Assembly (NCBI GenBank): GCA_020355945.1
Contig: CP070627.1
Coordinates: 7,053,284-7,058,336, forward strand
DNA from: Candidatus Aminicenantota bacterium
GTDB taxonomy: Bacteria > Acidobacteriota > Aminicenantia > UBA2199
Direction of reading: 5' to 3'
Length of the DNA: 5,053 nucleotides
Both the position numbers and the translations under genes were made by a program. The notes beneath the pieces are model-generated. The model saw only the letters and a list, made by a program, of their open reading frames with translations, was not told the origin of the DNA and ran no database searches. Shown piece after piece: positions 1 to 4,514 of this stretch (positions are counted from its first letter, which is position 1; every line of letters starts with the position of its first letter).

Positions 1-1395
1 ATTTCCTTCCCGGTCTTCCAGTATCTTCATGATGTGAGCTTCCAATAGAGAACCGCTGAAAGCGGGGACCAAACATTTTCCATTGTGGAACCGGTTTAAA
101 CCATCTAAAGTTCCAATCCAAATCACCCCGTTCCTGTCTTCAAATACCGAACCTACAACATTACTTAATAATCCATTCTCTGTGGTGTAATTGGTGAATT
201 TCCCTGCGGAATAAACACTGAGCCCGCCATCCGCGGCGACCCATATCCTTCCTTTACGGTCTTCCATCAAACCATGTATCCGATTGTGCACCAATCCTTC
301 TGAGGTTTTATAATTTTTGAATTTCCCATTGAAGTAACAACTTAACCCGTCCTCCGTCCCGAACCAATATCGCCCCTTTCGATCTTCTATGATTGTCAGG
401 ACCATGTTGTTGGGGAGTCCATCTTTTACCGAGTAGTTGATGATTTTCAATGAATGGAGACAACTGGCACCGGCTGTTGTTCCAATCCAGAGATTTCCTT
501 CCCGGTCTTCCAACAATGAAAGAATGGCGTTGCTCAGTAATCCGTTTTTAGTGGTAATGTTGGAAAATGTTCCATCAATCAAGCGGCTGATCCCATTTTC
601 GGTTCCGAACCAGATATTCCCGTATCGATCTTCCACTGCCGATAACACCATATTACTTGCCAGTCCATCGGCCGTGGTATAGTAAAAGAATTTTCCTTTT
701 TCCAGGCAGTTTAATCCTTTTTCCGTGCCTATCCAGATTCTTCCCTTGCTGTCCTGCAGCAGTGAATGAATATTGTTGCTTATTAAGCCGTTTTCAGTGG
801 TATAATTTTCAAAATGGCCGTTGACAAAACAACTGATGCCTCTTAAGGTGCCGAACCAGAGGCTTCCGTCTCTTGCCTCCATGATTTTAAAGATGATATT
901 TGAGAGCAGGCCGTCTTTTGTTGTATATGTGGTAAATCGATCCTGTTTCCTATTGTATTTGCTGACGCCTTCCTCCGTACCAAACCATAAAATTCCTTGC
1001 TTATCCTCGACGATGGCTGTAACTGCCTTACCTGCCAATCCATCCCGGGTGGTGAAGTTTTCGATTTTGTCCCGGGCAAGGCGGCTCACTCCTCCCCTGG
1101 TGGTTCCGATCCAGATATTCCCGTTTCCATCTTCCTTTATATCCACGATGAATTCGTCCAATAGATTATCTTCTACGTGAAAATTCCGGGATTCGATTCC
1201 ATCGAATCGACTGAGACCATTTGAAGTTCCAAACCAGAGATACCCTCTTGAGTCCTGGTAAATACACTTGATATAATTGTCAGGTATTCCCTCGTCAGCG
1301 GTATAATGTCTAAAGGGGAGGGTTTGGGCAAATAAAATCCTTAATAAAAAAAAAGGAAATAGAAACAAAAAGAAACTTTTCTTTGTTTTATTCAT
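1..1395 (-). CDS. Two-component-regulator-type beta-propeller sensor, N-terminal part (3' end outside window)
   Basis: The minus-strand frame is open from ATG at 1395 to the window edge (465 codons, no stop). Residues 1-23 look like a signal peptide: basic MNKTKK, a Phe/Leu-rich core, and likely cleavage at LFA|QT. From about residue 30 the protein is built of Reg_prop repeats with the pattern DGL.....I..I.ED..G.[IL]W[IF]GT..G[IL]S. The key Trp falls at 54, 95, 137, 180, 221, 262, 303, 344, 385 and 426, a step of almost exactly 41 residues, so ten repeats are complete and an eleventh begins at the edge. The ninth is degenerate (WVAADG instead of WIGT). In this family such propellers form the periplasmic input domain of hybrid histidine kinases or diguanylate cyclases, usually with about 14 blades, then a Y_Y_Y domain, a membrane helix and an output domain. 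None of those output parts is visible, so the signalling output is unknown. The gene is divergent from the peptide/radical SAM genes. The start is the first ATG of the frame and lies six bases after a promoter -10 box. Confidence 0.93.
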   Translation of the reverse strand, partial: MNKTKKSFFLFLFPFFLLRILFAQTLPFRHYTADEGIPDNYIKCIYQDSRGYLWFGTSNGLSRFDGIESRNFHVEDNLLDEFIVDIKEDGNGNIWIGTTRGGVSRLARDKIENFTTRDGLAGKAVTAIVEDKQGILWFGTEEGVSKYNRKQDRFTTYTTKDGLLSNIIFKIMEARDGSLWFGTLRGISCFVNGHFENYTTENGLISNNIHSLLQDSKGRIWIGTEKGLNCLEKGKFFYYTTADGLASNMVLSAVEDRYGNIWFGTENGISRLIDGTFSNITTKNGLLSNAILSLLEDREGNLWIGTTAGASCLHSLKIINYSVKDGLPNNMVLTIIEDRKGRYWFGTEDGLSCYFNGKFKNYKTSEGLVHNRIHGLMEDRKGRIWVAADGGLSVYSAGKFTNYTTENGLLSNVVGSVFEDRNGVIWIGTLDGLNRFHNGKCLVPAFSGSLLEAHIMKILEDREGN

Positions 1396-1430
1396 ACCTA
1401 TAATATATCAAAAGGTCCTACTTTTTTCAA
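1396..1430 (-). promoter_or_regulatory. Sigma-70-type promoter of the left propeller gene, predicted leaderless
   Basis: On the minus strand, TTGAAA (1430-1425) is followed by a 17-base spacer and TATATT (1407-1402). The spacer ends in TGA, giving an extended -10 (TGnTATATT). The hexamer is followed by ATAGGT and then the ATG at 1395. With the usual six or seven bases from the -10 box to the start of transcription, the transcript would begin at or next to the A of the start codon. There is no room for a Shine-Dalgarno sequence. The promoter match is seen directly; leaderless initiation is inferred. Confidence 0.65.
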
Positions 1431-1432
1431 TT

Positions 1433-1449
1433 CGTAACGATTCGTTACG
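1433..1449. promoter_or_regulatory. Palindromic operator/enhancer site 1
   Basis: CGTAACGATTCGTTACG is a perfect 17-bp palindrome (8+1+8). It ends two bases upstream of the -35 box of the left propeller gene, with its centre about 46 bases before that gene's predicted transcription start. A dimeric activator or repressor could act on the propeller gene from here. It is also the most distal member of the set facing the sigma-54 promoter, about 286 bases upstream of that predicted start. The protein that binds it is unknown. Confidence 0.65.
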
Positions 1450-1519
1450 TTTGATAAAATGGGTTTTTTATCGATGGGTAAAGTGTTTCCAAAAAACCGG
1501 GAAACCAGTCACATTGAAT

Positions 1520-1536
1520 TGTAATGAATCGTTACG
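1520..1536. promoter_or_regulatory. Palindromic operator/enhancer site 2
   Basis: TGTAATGAATCGTTACG is a 17-bp near-palindrome related to site 1. Both share GTAAY in the left arm and CGTTACG in the right arm, with one mismatched pair in the inner arm and another at the ends. Its centre at 1528 lies 87 bases from site 1 and about 199 bases before the predicted start of the first peptide transcript, within the usual range for sigma-54 enhancer sites. Confidence 0.55.
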
Positions 1537-1609
1537 CCCGGCAATATACCAGGAAACCATTATTTATCCTTTCTTTCCAGGTAAAATGTCCCAGGAAGGG
1601 CCGATGAAT

Positions 1610-1626
1610 TGTAACAAGCCGTTACA
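1610..1626. promoter_or_regulatory. Palindromic operator/enhancer site 3
   Basis: TGTAACAAGCCGTTACA is a 17-bp dyad with perfect six-base outer arms (TGTAAC/GTTACA). Its centre at 1618 is 90 bases from site 2, 84 bases upstream of the GG of the sigma-54 element and about 109 bases before the predicted transcription start. The three sites give a consensus near YGTAAY-N5-GTTACR. The symmetry and position are seen; the role as an upstream activating sequence is inferred. Confidence 0.6.
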
Positions 1627-1699
1627 ATGACCGCATTCATTTTTGTTTTTAAGAAGCGAAAAAGCCTTTTAACTCAATCATTTGGGTAAGATTCCTTTT

Positions 1700-1716
1700 T
1701 TGGCATTAAAATTGCC
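1700..1716 (+). promoter_or_regulatory. Sigma-54-type (-24/-12) promoter of precursor peptide gene 1
   Basis: TTGGCATTAAAATTGCC carries the invariant GG (1702-1703) and GC (1714-1715) separated by exactly ten bases, close to the RpoN consensus TGGCAC-N5-TTGC. Transcription should start near 1727, giving a leader of about 26 bases that contains the Shine-Dalgarno sequence. The same 15-base element recurs at the same distance before the second peptide gene although the flanking DNA has diverged. RpoN promoters depend on an ATP-driven enhancer-binding protein, which is not encoded in the window. Confidence 0.78.
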
Positions 1717-1752
1717 TATGTATTACAGGAACGATTCCAAAAGGAGGTCAAA

Positions 1753-1935
1753 ATGCAAAAGATAATTTTCGAAAGGCTCACCGTTAAAGAGAAGGAAAGA
1801 GTCACTGCCGGTGGTAAGTCATCAGGTATCTTTACCCCGGTTCCGGCTCATCGGATCAATTGTCATCCTGTTGATAAGACAGTAGGTAACGGATGCCTAC
1901 TTGAACAAATTGCCATTAGAGTAAAAAAGAATTGA
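1753..1935 (+). CDS. RiPP-type precursor peptide 1 (60 aa, two Cys)
   Basis: Start ATG at 1753 is set by AGGAGG five bases upstream. The product has a 20-21-residue leader beginning MQKIIFERLTVKE and ending VTAGG, then a core of about 39 residues. The core contains Cys37 (in INC) and Cys48 (in VGNGC), followed by LLEQI and a basic tail ending VKKN. A short leader ending in a Gly-containing boundary, a variable core and a nearby radical SAM/SPASM enzyme are standard marks of a RiPP precursor. The AG(G) boundary resembles double-glycine leaders cut by C39 peptidase exporters, though no exporter is present. Residues 1-53 align without gaps to the second peptide: 19 of the first 20 match, identity is low between 21 and 43, and VGNGC(L/I)LEQI is shared. 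Transcription is probably RpoN-dependent. I do not recognise a named family. The substrate role is inferred from context and is fairly secure; the modification is unknown. Confidence 0.85.
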   Translation: MQKIIFERLTVKEKERVTAGGKSSGIFTPVPAHRINCHPVDKTVGNGCLLEQIAIRVKKN

Positions 1936-1977
1936 ACAGAGTTCGCCCGAAAAGAAATTTTCACCTGTCTTCTTTTT

Positions 1978-1994
1978 TTGGCATTAAAATTGCT
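1978..1994 (+). promoter_or_regulatory. Sigma-54-type (-24/-12) promoter of precursor peptide gene 2
   Basis: TTGGCATTAAAATTGCT has GG at 1980-1981 and GC at 1992-1993, again ten bases apart, and sits 37 bases before the ATG just as in gene 1. It lies in the 95-base gap after peptide 1, so each peptide can be transcribed on its own. No full copy of the GTAAC/GTTAC palindrome lies between the two genes, so an activator would have to work from the sites more than 350 bases upstream or from unseen sites. Confidence 0.75.
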
Positions 1995-2030
1995 TGCATA
2001 TTATAAAAATAATCATGAAGGGAGGCAAAA

Positions 2031-2276
2031 ATGCAAAAGATAATTTTCGAAAGGCTCACCGTTAAAGAGGAGGAAAGAGTAACCGCCGGTAATACCTCTT
2101 CTAATAACACTATCCCATCTGCAGCCAATAAAAATTGTTCTTCTACCAATCCCACTTCAGTGGGTAACGGATGCATACTGGAACAAATTACCTCTAATGG
2201 TAAATTGAATTGTACATTAGCTGATAGTGAATTAAATTGTGGATATGAGATCAAAATCAAATTGGGCAGCGGATAA
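2031..2276 (+). CDS. RiPP-type precursor peptide 2 (81 aa, four Cys)
   Basis: Start ATG at 2031 follows GGAGG with five bases between. The leader matches peptide 1 in 19 of 20 residues (Glu replaces Lys14) and ends VTAG, followed by Asn instead of Gly. The core is rich in Ser, Thr and Asn and has Cys36, Cys48, Cys61 and Cys70. Each Cys is preceded by Asn, except Cys48 in the conserved VGNGC. Compared with peptide 1 it runs 28 residues beyond the EQI anchor, adding two NC units and a tail GYEIKIKLGSG. Spacings between Cys are 12, 13 and 9 residues. Such a pattern fits Cys-based thioether (sactipeptide or ranthipeptide-like) crosslinking by a radical SAM/SPASM enzyme, but disulfides or another chemistry cannot be excluded. 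The maturase gene lies 171 bases downstream on the same strand. Confidence 0.86.
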   Translation: MQKIIFERLTVKEEERVTAGNTSSNNTIPSAANKNCSSTNPTSVGNGCILEQITSNGKLNCTLADSELNCGYEIKIKLGSG

Positions 2277-2301
2277 GAGCTTAATATTGTTACGGGTTAG
2301 G

Positions 2302-2361
2302 GGTTACGGTCTGCGGACTGCGGGTTATAGGGTAACAACGGGGTGCCCGCAGCCCGTAACC
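2302..2361. repeat. GC-rich inverted repeat between peptide 2 and the maturase
   Basis: Outer arms GGTTACGG (2302-2309) and CCGTAACC (2354-2361) enclose inner arms CTGCGGG (2318-2324) and CCCGCAG (2346-2352), making a nested stem with a 21-base loop. Short GGGTTA(C)GGG units repeat at 2291-2330, so this could be an interspersed repeat rather than a unique site. No run of T follows, so it is not a standard intrinsic terminator. It could damp read-through or stabilise the 3' end of the peptide 2 mRNA (inference). The rest of the gap 2277-2413 shows no coding potential. Confidence 0.6.
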
Positions 2362-2413
2362 GGTCCCGCCAGTTCGTAAAAATCAGTCGGCGAATTTAGA
2401 ATGGAATGAGGGG

Positions 2414-2441
2414 TTGCAAAAAGTTTTATAATTTGTAAAAT
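2414..2441 (+). promoter_or_regulatory. Possible sigma-70-type promoter of the radical SAM gene, near-leaderless
   Basis: TTGCAA (2414-2419), a 16-base spacer and TAAAAT (2436-2441) precede GGTGGT and then the ATG at 2448, so the -10 box ends six bases before the start codon. A better -10 hexamer, TATAAT (2427-2432), overlaps this region but lacks a -35 match at 17 bases; used instead, it would give a leader of about nine bases. Either way the maturase appears to have its own promoter, unlike those of the peptides. GGTGG is too close to the ATG to be a good Shine-Dalgarno sequence. Confidence 0.45.
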
Positions 2442-2447
2442 GGTGGT

Positions 2448-3914
2448 ATGAAAGATATTAATGTATCCGAATACTTATATTTTCAACAGGTTGACACGGA
2501 CAATGATATTAGCGTCGGCTGGAACCGCTTTTTTCCCACTATTTTTATTTTGAATCGCTTTGCGCTGGAATTACTGGAAGCGGTTAAAAATAAAAAAAAA
2601 ATTGACCAGGATGATGAAACCAGGACCTTTTTCAAAGAACTATTCAAATATAAGTTCATCTATGATACCCAACAAGATCAGTCCCAAGAGGATTTCCTCA
2701 AGATGATCGACGATCAATTATCCCTTGTTAAAGAGAAAGGTGACAATTTTTGCCGGTTAAAGAATGGCTATGAGGGAATGGATATTTTTACGGATGAGTG
2801 CAATCTCACCTGCCCCTATTGCGTGAACCAATACAAACGAAAACATGCGGCAGTAAAGAAAGATTTTTCACAGCGGTTGGAAATAATCAATCGGTGCATT
2901 GATCAATACGTGTCCCAAAGATTGGCCAACGCTTCGGAATCCAAACCCGTGAGGATATTCTTCAACGGTGGTGAAATTTTGTTGGAGTGGGAAACCATAA
3001 AAGCAGTGGTTTGTCGTCTTTCGGAAACGTACAAAGGGATACCCTTTGAATTTGAAATGAATACAAATTTGACACTCATGACCGAGGAGATTGCTGAATT
3101 CTTGAGTCAACATAATTTTAAGGTACATATCAGTATCGATGGGTATGGAAGGGCTCATAACAGGACCCGGAGATACCACAATGGCAAAGGCTCCTTTGCT
3201 GATCTTCTCAAAAAATTGAAAATGTACCGGGAATTGAGTAAGAAAAATCCCATCACGGTATTCCAGGGGACCATCGAGTATATCGACGACTTTGAGCCGG
3301 AAAAGGTCTATGAGATGGAAAGCCACGGTTTTTTGAACGCCCGGTTGGCCCCGAATCTTTTAAATGTCCCGGAAGAGGATGCGCTGCAAAAGGCCGAGTT
3401 GATGGGAAAATTCCTGGAATTAAATACCCGTTATCGATTCCAGGTAACGGAATTATTTTTCTCAAAGGCAAAAGATCGGATCAACCAGGATGAGTACCGG
3501 TTTTCTTTTAACTGCCGGGGGTTAAGCTGCCTGCCCATAATGACGCTTAATCTCAATATTTCTACTTTACGGGTTTCCCAGTTATGCGCATATGTGCCAG
3601 AAGCATCCATGCCCCTGGAGGACCTGGGATATGATATTTACAATAAAAAACTCTGGGAAGTGTCATGCCGGTTTATTAAACAGCGAATGGAAGCAATAAA
3701 AAAATATTGCCTGGACTGTCACCTGGTGGGGCTTTGCAGCGGTGGATGTATTTATACCGGGTTGGATAATGAAAACCAGCTCAATAAATCGGCCTGTGCG
3801 TTTCAAAAGAAATTGTGGAGCATTTATATCAACAAAGTTTACAGCGACAACCCCCCAGCGACCAGGGAATCCAGCCGCGAAGACACGCGAAGAGACGCGA
3901 AGTTGGGAAGATAA
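2448..3914 (+). CDS. Radical SAM/SPASM peptide maturase (488 aa)
   Basis: This cytosolic Fe-S enzyme probably modifies the two peptides encoded just upstream. The radical SAM motif C118-x3-C122-x2-C125 (ECNLTCPYC) should bind the [4Fe-4S] cluster that cleaves S-adenosylmethionine. NGGE at 173-176 is the SAM-binding GGE motif, and HISIDG (227-232) followed by H237, R239 and GKGSF is typical of the anSME-like maturase barrel. The C-terminal SPASM domain has all eight expected Cys: 356, 361, 380 and 434 for auxiliary cluster I, and 421, 424, 430 and 450 for cluster II, by analogy with anSME. Residues 1-105, with ILNRFALELLEAV and a following helical stretch, resemble a PqqD-like leader-recognition (RRE) domain; this is a weaker call. 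The frame has an in-frame stop at 2436, so ATG 2448 is the only start. The last 20 residues, from PPATRE on, are very polar and Arg-rich and are partly coded by an interspersed repeat, so the ancestral stop was probably earlier. The exact crosslink made cannot be read from the sequence. Confidence 0.93.
   Translation: MKDINVSEYLYFQQVDTDNDISVGWNRFFPTIFILNRFALELLEAVKNKKKIDQDDETRTFFKELFKYKFIYDTQQDQSQEDFLKMIDDQLSLVKEKGDNFCRLKNGYEGMDIFTDECNLTCPYCVNQYKRKHAAVKKDFSQRLEIINRCIDQYVSQRLANASESKPVRIFFNGGEILLEWETIKAVVCRLSETYKGIPFEFEMNTNLTLMTEEIAEFLSQHNFKVHISIDGYGRAHNRTRRYHNGKGSFADLLKKLKMYRELSKKNPITVFQGTIEYIDDFEPEKVYEMESHGFLNARLAPNLLNVPEEDALQKAELMGKFLELNTRYRFQVTELFFSKAKDRINQDEYRFSFNCRGLSCLPIMTLNLNISTLRVSQLCAYVPEASMPLEDLGYDIYNKKLWEVSCRFIKQRMEAIKKYCLDCHLVGLCSGGCIYTGLDNENQLNKSACAFQKKLWSIYINKVYSDNPPATRESSREDTRRDAKLGR
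3875..3902 (+). repeat. CGCGAAG triplet repeat, copy A (inside the maturase 3' end)
   Basis: Three CGCGAAG units occur in 28 bases with a period of about ten, separated by ACA and AGA. The copy codes for roughly residues 476-485 of the maturase. A second copy lies inverted at 4404-4431 and matches at 25 of 28 positions. Repeats of this kind are usually scattered between genes, so its place inside a reading frame is unusual. Confidence 0.8.
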
Positions 3915-3931
3915 GAAAAAATTCAAATATC

Positions 3932-4132
3932 TCACTCTTTCAATTTAAAATCGGGTTTCCGGGTGAATCGCAGTGAAACATTGCACTTTCCGGTGATGGC
4001 TGTATATAACGTTAACAGCCCTAGCACCCCCAGCCAGTTCTGGTAGTAGATCCCCAGACCAATAACCACCAGTGAAAGCACAATTCGTATATATTTTAGT
4101 ATCGGATTGACATTACATTTTTTCGTTTTCAT
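3932..4132 (-). CDS. Small DUF2892 (YgaP-like transmembrane domain) membrane protein, 66 aa
   Basis: The protein starts MKTKKCNVNPILKYIRIVLS and has one long or two closely spaced hydrophobic segments, roughly residues 15-29 (IRIVLSLVVIGLGIY) and 33-48 (WLGVLGLLTLYTAITG). A basic tail FTRKPDFKLKE follows. The arrangement R.I....LG....N(W).G..GL..L.TAITG.C fits the DUF2892 family of short inner-membrane proteins, whose role is mostly unknown; the domain also occurs at the end of the rhodanese YgaP. ATG at 4132 is preferred over the upstream in-frame TTG at 4159 because the family starts near here and the nine extra codons would overlap the promoter. It converges on the maturase gene, with 17 bases between the two stops. 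No link to the peptide system is evident. Cys6 and Cys50 are a pair worth noting. Confidence 0.78.
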   Translation of the reverse strand: MKTKKCNVNPILKYIRIVLSLVVIGLGIYYQNWLGVLGLLTLYTAITGKCNVSLRFTRKPDFKLKE

Positions 4133-4138
4133 ACTTCC

Positions 4139-4167
4139 ATTATAAACCACCTGCTCCAATTAGTCAA
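4139..4167 (-). promoter_or_regulatory. Strong sigma-70-type promoter of the DUF2892 gene, predicted leaderless
   Basis: On the minus strand, TTGACT (4167-4162), a 17-base spacer and a perfect TATAAT (4144-4139) are followed by GGAAGT and then ATG at 4132. The six-base gap puts the expected transcription start on the A of the start codon. The same geometry occurs at the left propeller gene. GGAAG touches the ATG too closely to act as a ribosome binding site. Confidence 0.72.
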
Positions 4168-4235
4168 TCAGTTACAAATACCCTAAATCCACTATCAACT
4201 TTTGCCTCCGGCGGCCAAAACCCTTTCGAGCAACA

Positions 4236-4263
4236 GTCATTGGTCATTTGTCATTAGTCATTT
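4236..4263 (+). repeat. Four tandem heptamers GTCATTN
   Basis: GTCATTG, GTCATTT, GTCATTA and GTCATTT follow each other without gaps, and the next bases GTG begin a broken fifth copy. Only the seventh base varies. This is a short tandem repeat with no visible coding or hairpin role; it may be prone to slippage. Confidence 0.85.
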
Positions 4264-4300
4264 GTGAAAAAAGGAAAACAGGATGTTAACTTAATAGGTT

Positions 4301-4315
4301 GGGGCTGCCAGCCCC
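4301..4315. repeat. Short perfect hairpin GGGGCT-GCC-AGCCCC
   Basis: GGGGCTGCCAGCCCC is a perfect palindrome that can fold as a six-base-pair stem with a three-base loop. It is followed by TTCGGCGG rather than a T tract, so it is not a convincing intrinsic terminator, and no gene ends just before it on either strand. It is probably part of an interspersed repeat. Confidence 0.6.
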
Positions 4316-4403
4316 TTCGGCGGTCACGGACTCCCAAAAACTTTTCACTAATGGGGGCTTTTATCATGTTCATCATGTACATCAGAGATCATCTTCGGTC
4401 TTT

Positions 4404-4431
4404 CTTCGCGTTCCTTCGCGTATCTTCGCGG
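4404..4431 (-). repeat. CGCGAAG triplet repeat, copy B (inverted)
   Basis: Read on the minus strand this is the same three-unit CGCGAAG repeat as copy A, with three differences in 28 bases. It lies between genes, which is the usual place for such elements. Copies A and B face each other across the DUF2892 gene, about 500 bases apart, and could pair or recombine to invert that segment (inference). Confidence 0.8.
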
Positions 4432-4458
4432 CTTTAAAAAATAGGCGATGAATTTAGG

Positions 4459-4468
4459 CCCGGCCGGG
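4459..4468. promoter_or_regulatory. CCCGGCCGGG palindrome beside the -35 box
   Basis: A perfect ten-base palindrome ends three bases before the -35 box of the right propeller gene. Its position matches that of site 1 at the left propeller gene, but its sequence is unrelated. It may be an operator or simply GC-rich repeat debris. Confidence 0.3.
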
Positions 4469-4471
4469 GGC

Positions 4472-4500
4472 TTGAAAAAAGGATTTAAAGGACTTATAAT
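4472..4500 (+). promoter_or_regulatory. Sigma-70-type promoter of the right propeller gene
   Basis: TTGAAA (4472-4477), a 17-base spacer and a perfect TATAAT (4495-4500) precede the ATG at 4515 by 14 bases. Transcription should start near 4507, leaving a leader of about eight bases with no Shine-Dalgarno sequence. It shares TTGAAA and the 17-base spacer with the left propeller promoter. Confidence 0.68.
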
Positions 4501-4514
4501 TTTTCTGTATATAC

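Larger units (their letters stand above)
1396..1752. other. Divergent intergenic control region without a gene
   Basis: These 357 bases between the divergent propeller and peptide genes contain no supportable coding frame. They hold the leftward sigma-70-type promoter, three 17-bp palindromes spaced 87 and 90 bases centre to centre, a looser inverted repeat GTTTCC-N9-GGAAAC (1485-1505), and the rightward sigma-54-type promoter. The density of symmetric sites suggests that transcription factors act here on one or both genes. Confidence 0.7.
1697..2182 (+). repeat. Tandem duplication of promoter, leader and core-anchor blocks
   Basis: Segments 1697-1905 and 1975-2182 are copies offset by 278 bases. 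The -24/-12 element, the start-codon region, the leader coding sequence and the VGNGC block all keep this same offset. From the ATG, 39 bases of leader code are identical, including synonymous sites. The 37 bases between the GC of the promoter and the ATG keep their length but, apart from the Shine-Dalgarno sequence, not their sequence. The middle of the core has diverged freely. This is the pattern expected when promoter, leader and one core motif are held by selection while the core varies. Confidence 0.85.
4168..4471. other. Gene-free, repeat-rich intergenic region
   Basis: About 300 bases between the DUF2892 promoter and the promoter of the right propeller gene carry no supportable gene. 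They hold a GTCATTN heptamer array, a GGGGCT hairpin, the inverted copy B of the CGCGAAG repeat and a CCCGGCCGGG palindrome. The mixture looks like accumulated interspersed repeats. Confidence 0.7.

Noticed and set aside
437..1180. Plus-strand and alternative minus-strand frames of 78-119 codons across the left propeller gene
   Set aside because: They are other-frame shadows of the 41-residue repeat gene, which is open for 465 codons with clear Reg_prop motifs.
1..1395. CRISPR-like or satellite array suggested by regularly spaced similar words such as TTCCCGGTCTTCCA
   Set aside because: The roughly 123-base periodicity is explained by the 41-residue protein repeats in one open frame.
1936..1979. 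Possible terminator after peptide 1 (GAAAA/TTTTC stem followed by a T run)
   Set aside because: The stem is short and A/T only, and the T run belongs to the conserved region of the sigma-54 element.
1961..2260. Minus-strand 99-codon frame opposite peptide 2
   Set aside because: It is antisense to a peptide gene that has a promoter, an SD and a paralogue, and it shows no recognisable family features or promoter of its own.
2287..2361. Further GTAAC/GTTAC operator in the GC-rich repeat
   Set aside because: The GTTAC and GTAAC words there are not arranged as the 17-bp palindrome and belong to a larger inverted repeat.
2868..3471. Minus-strand frames of 152 and 72 codons inside the maturase
   Set aside because: They are shadows of the radical SAM gene, without any domain signature.
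3663..3948. Other-frame ORFs of 90 and 68 codons over the maturase 3' end
   Set aside because: They overlap the conserved SPASM Cys region in the wrong frame and so are shadows.
4133..4159. TTG start nine codons upstream for the DUF2892 gene
   Set aside because: These codons coincide with the spacer and TATAAT of a strong promoter, so they are probably not transcribed in full.
3875..4431. Insertion sequence bounded by the CGCGAAG repeats
   Set aside because: The enclosed gene is a DUF2892-like membrane protein, no transposase is present, and one copy lies within the maturase frame; no target-site duplication was evident.
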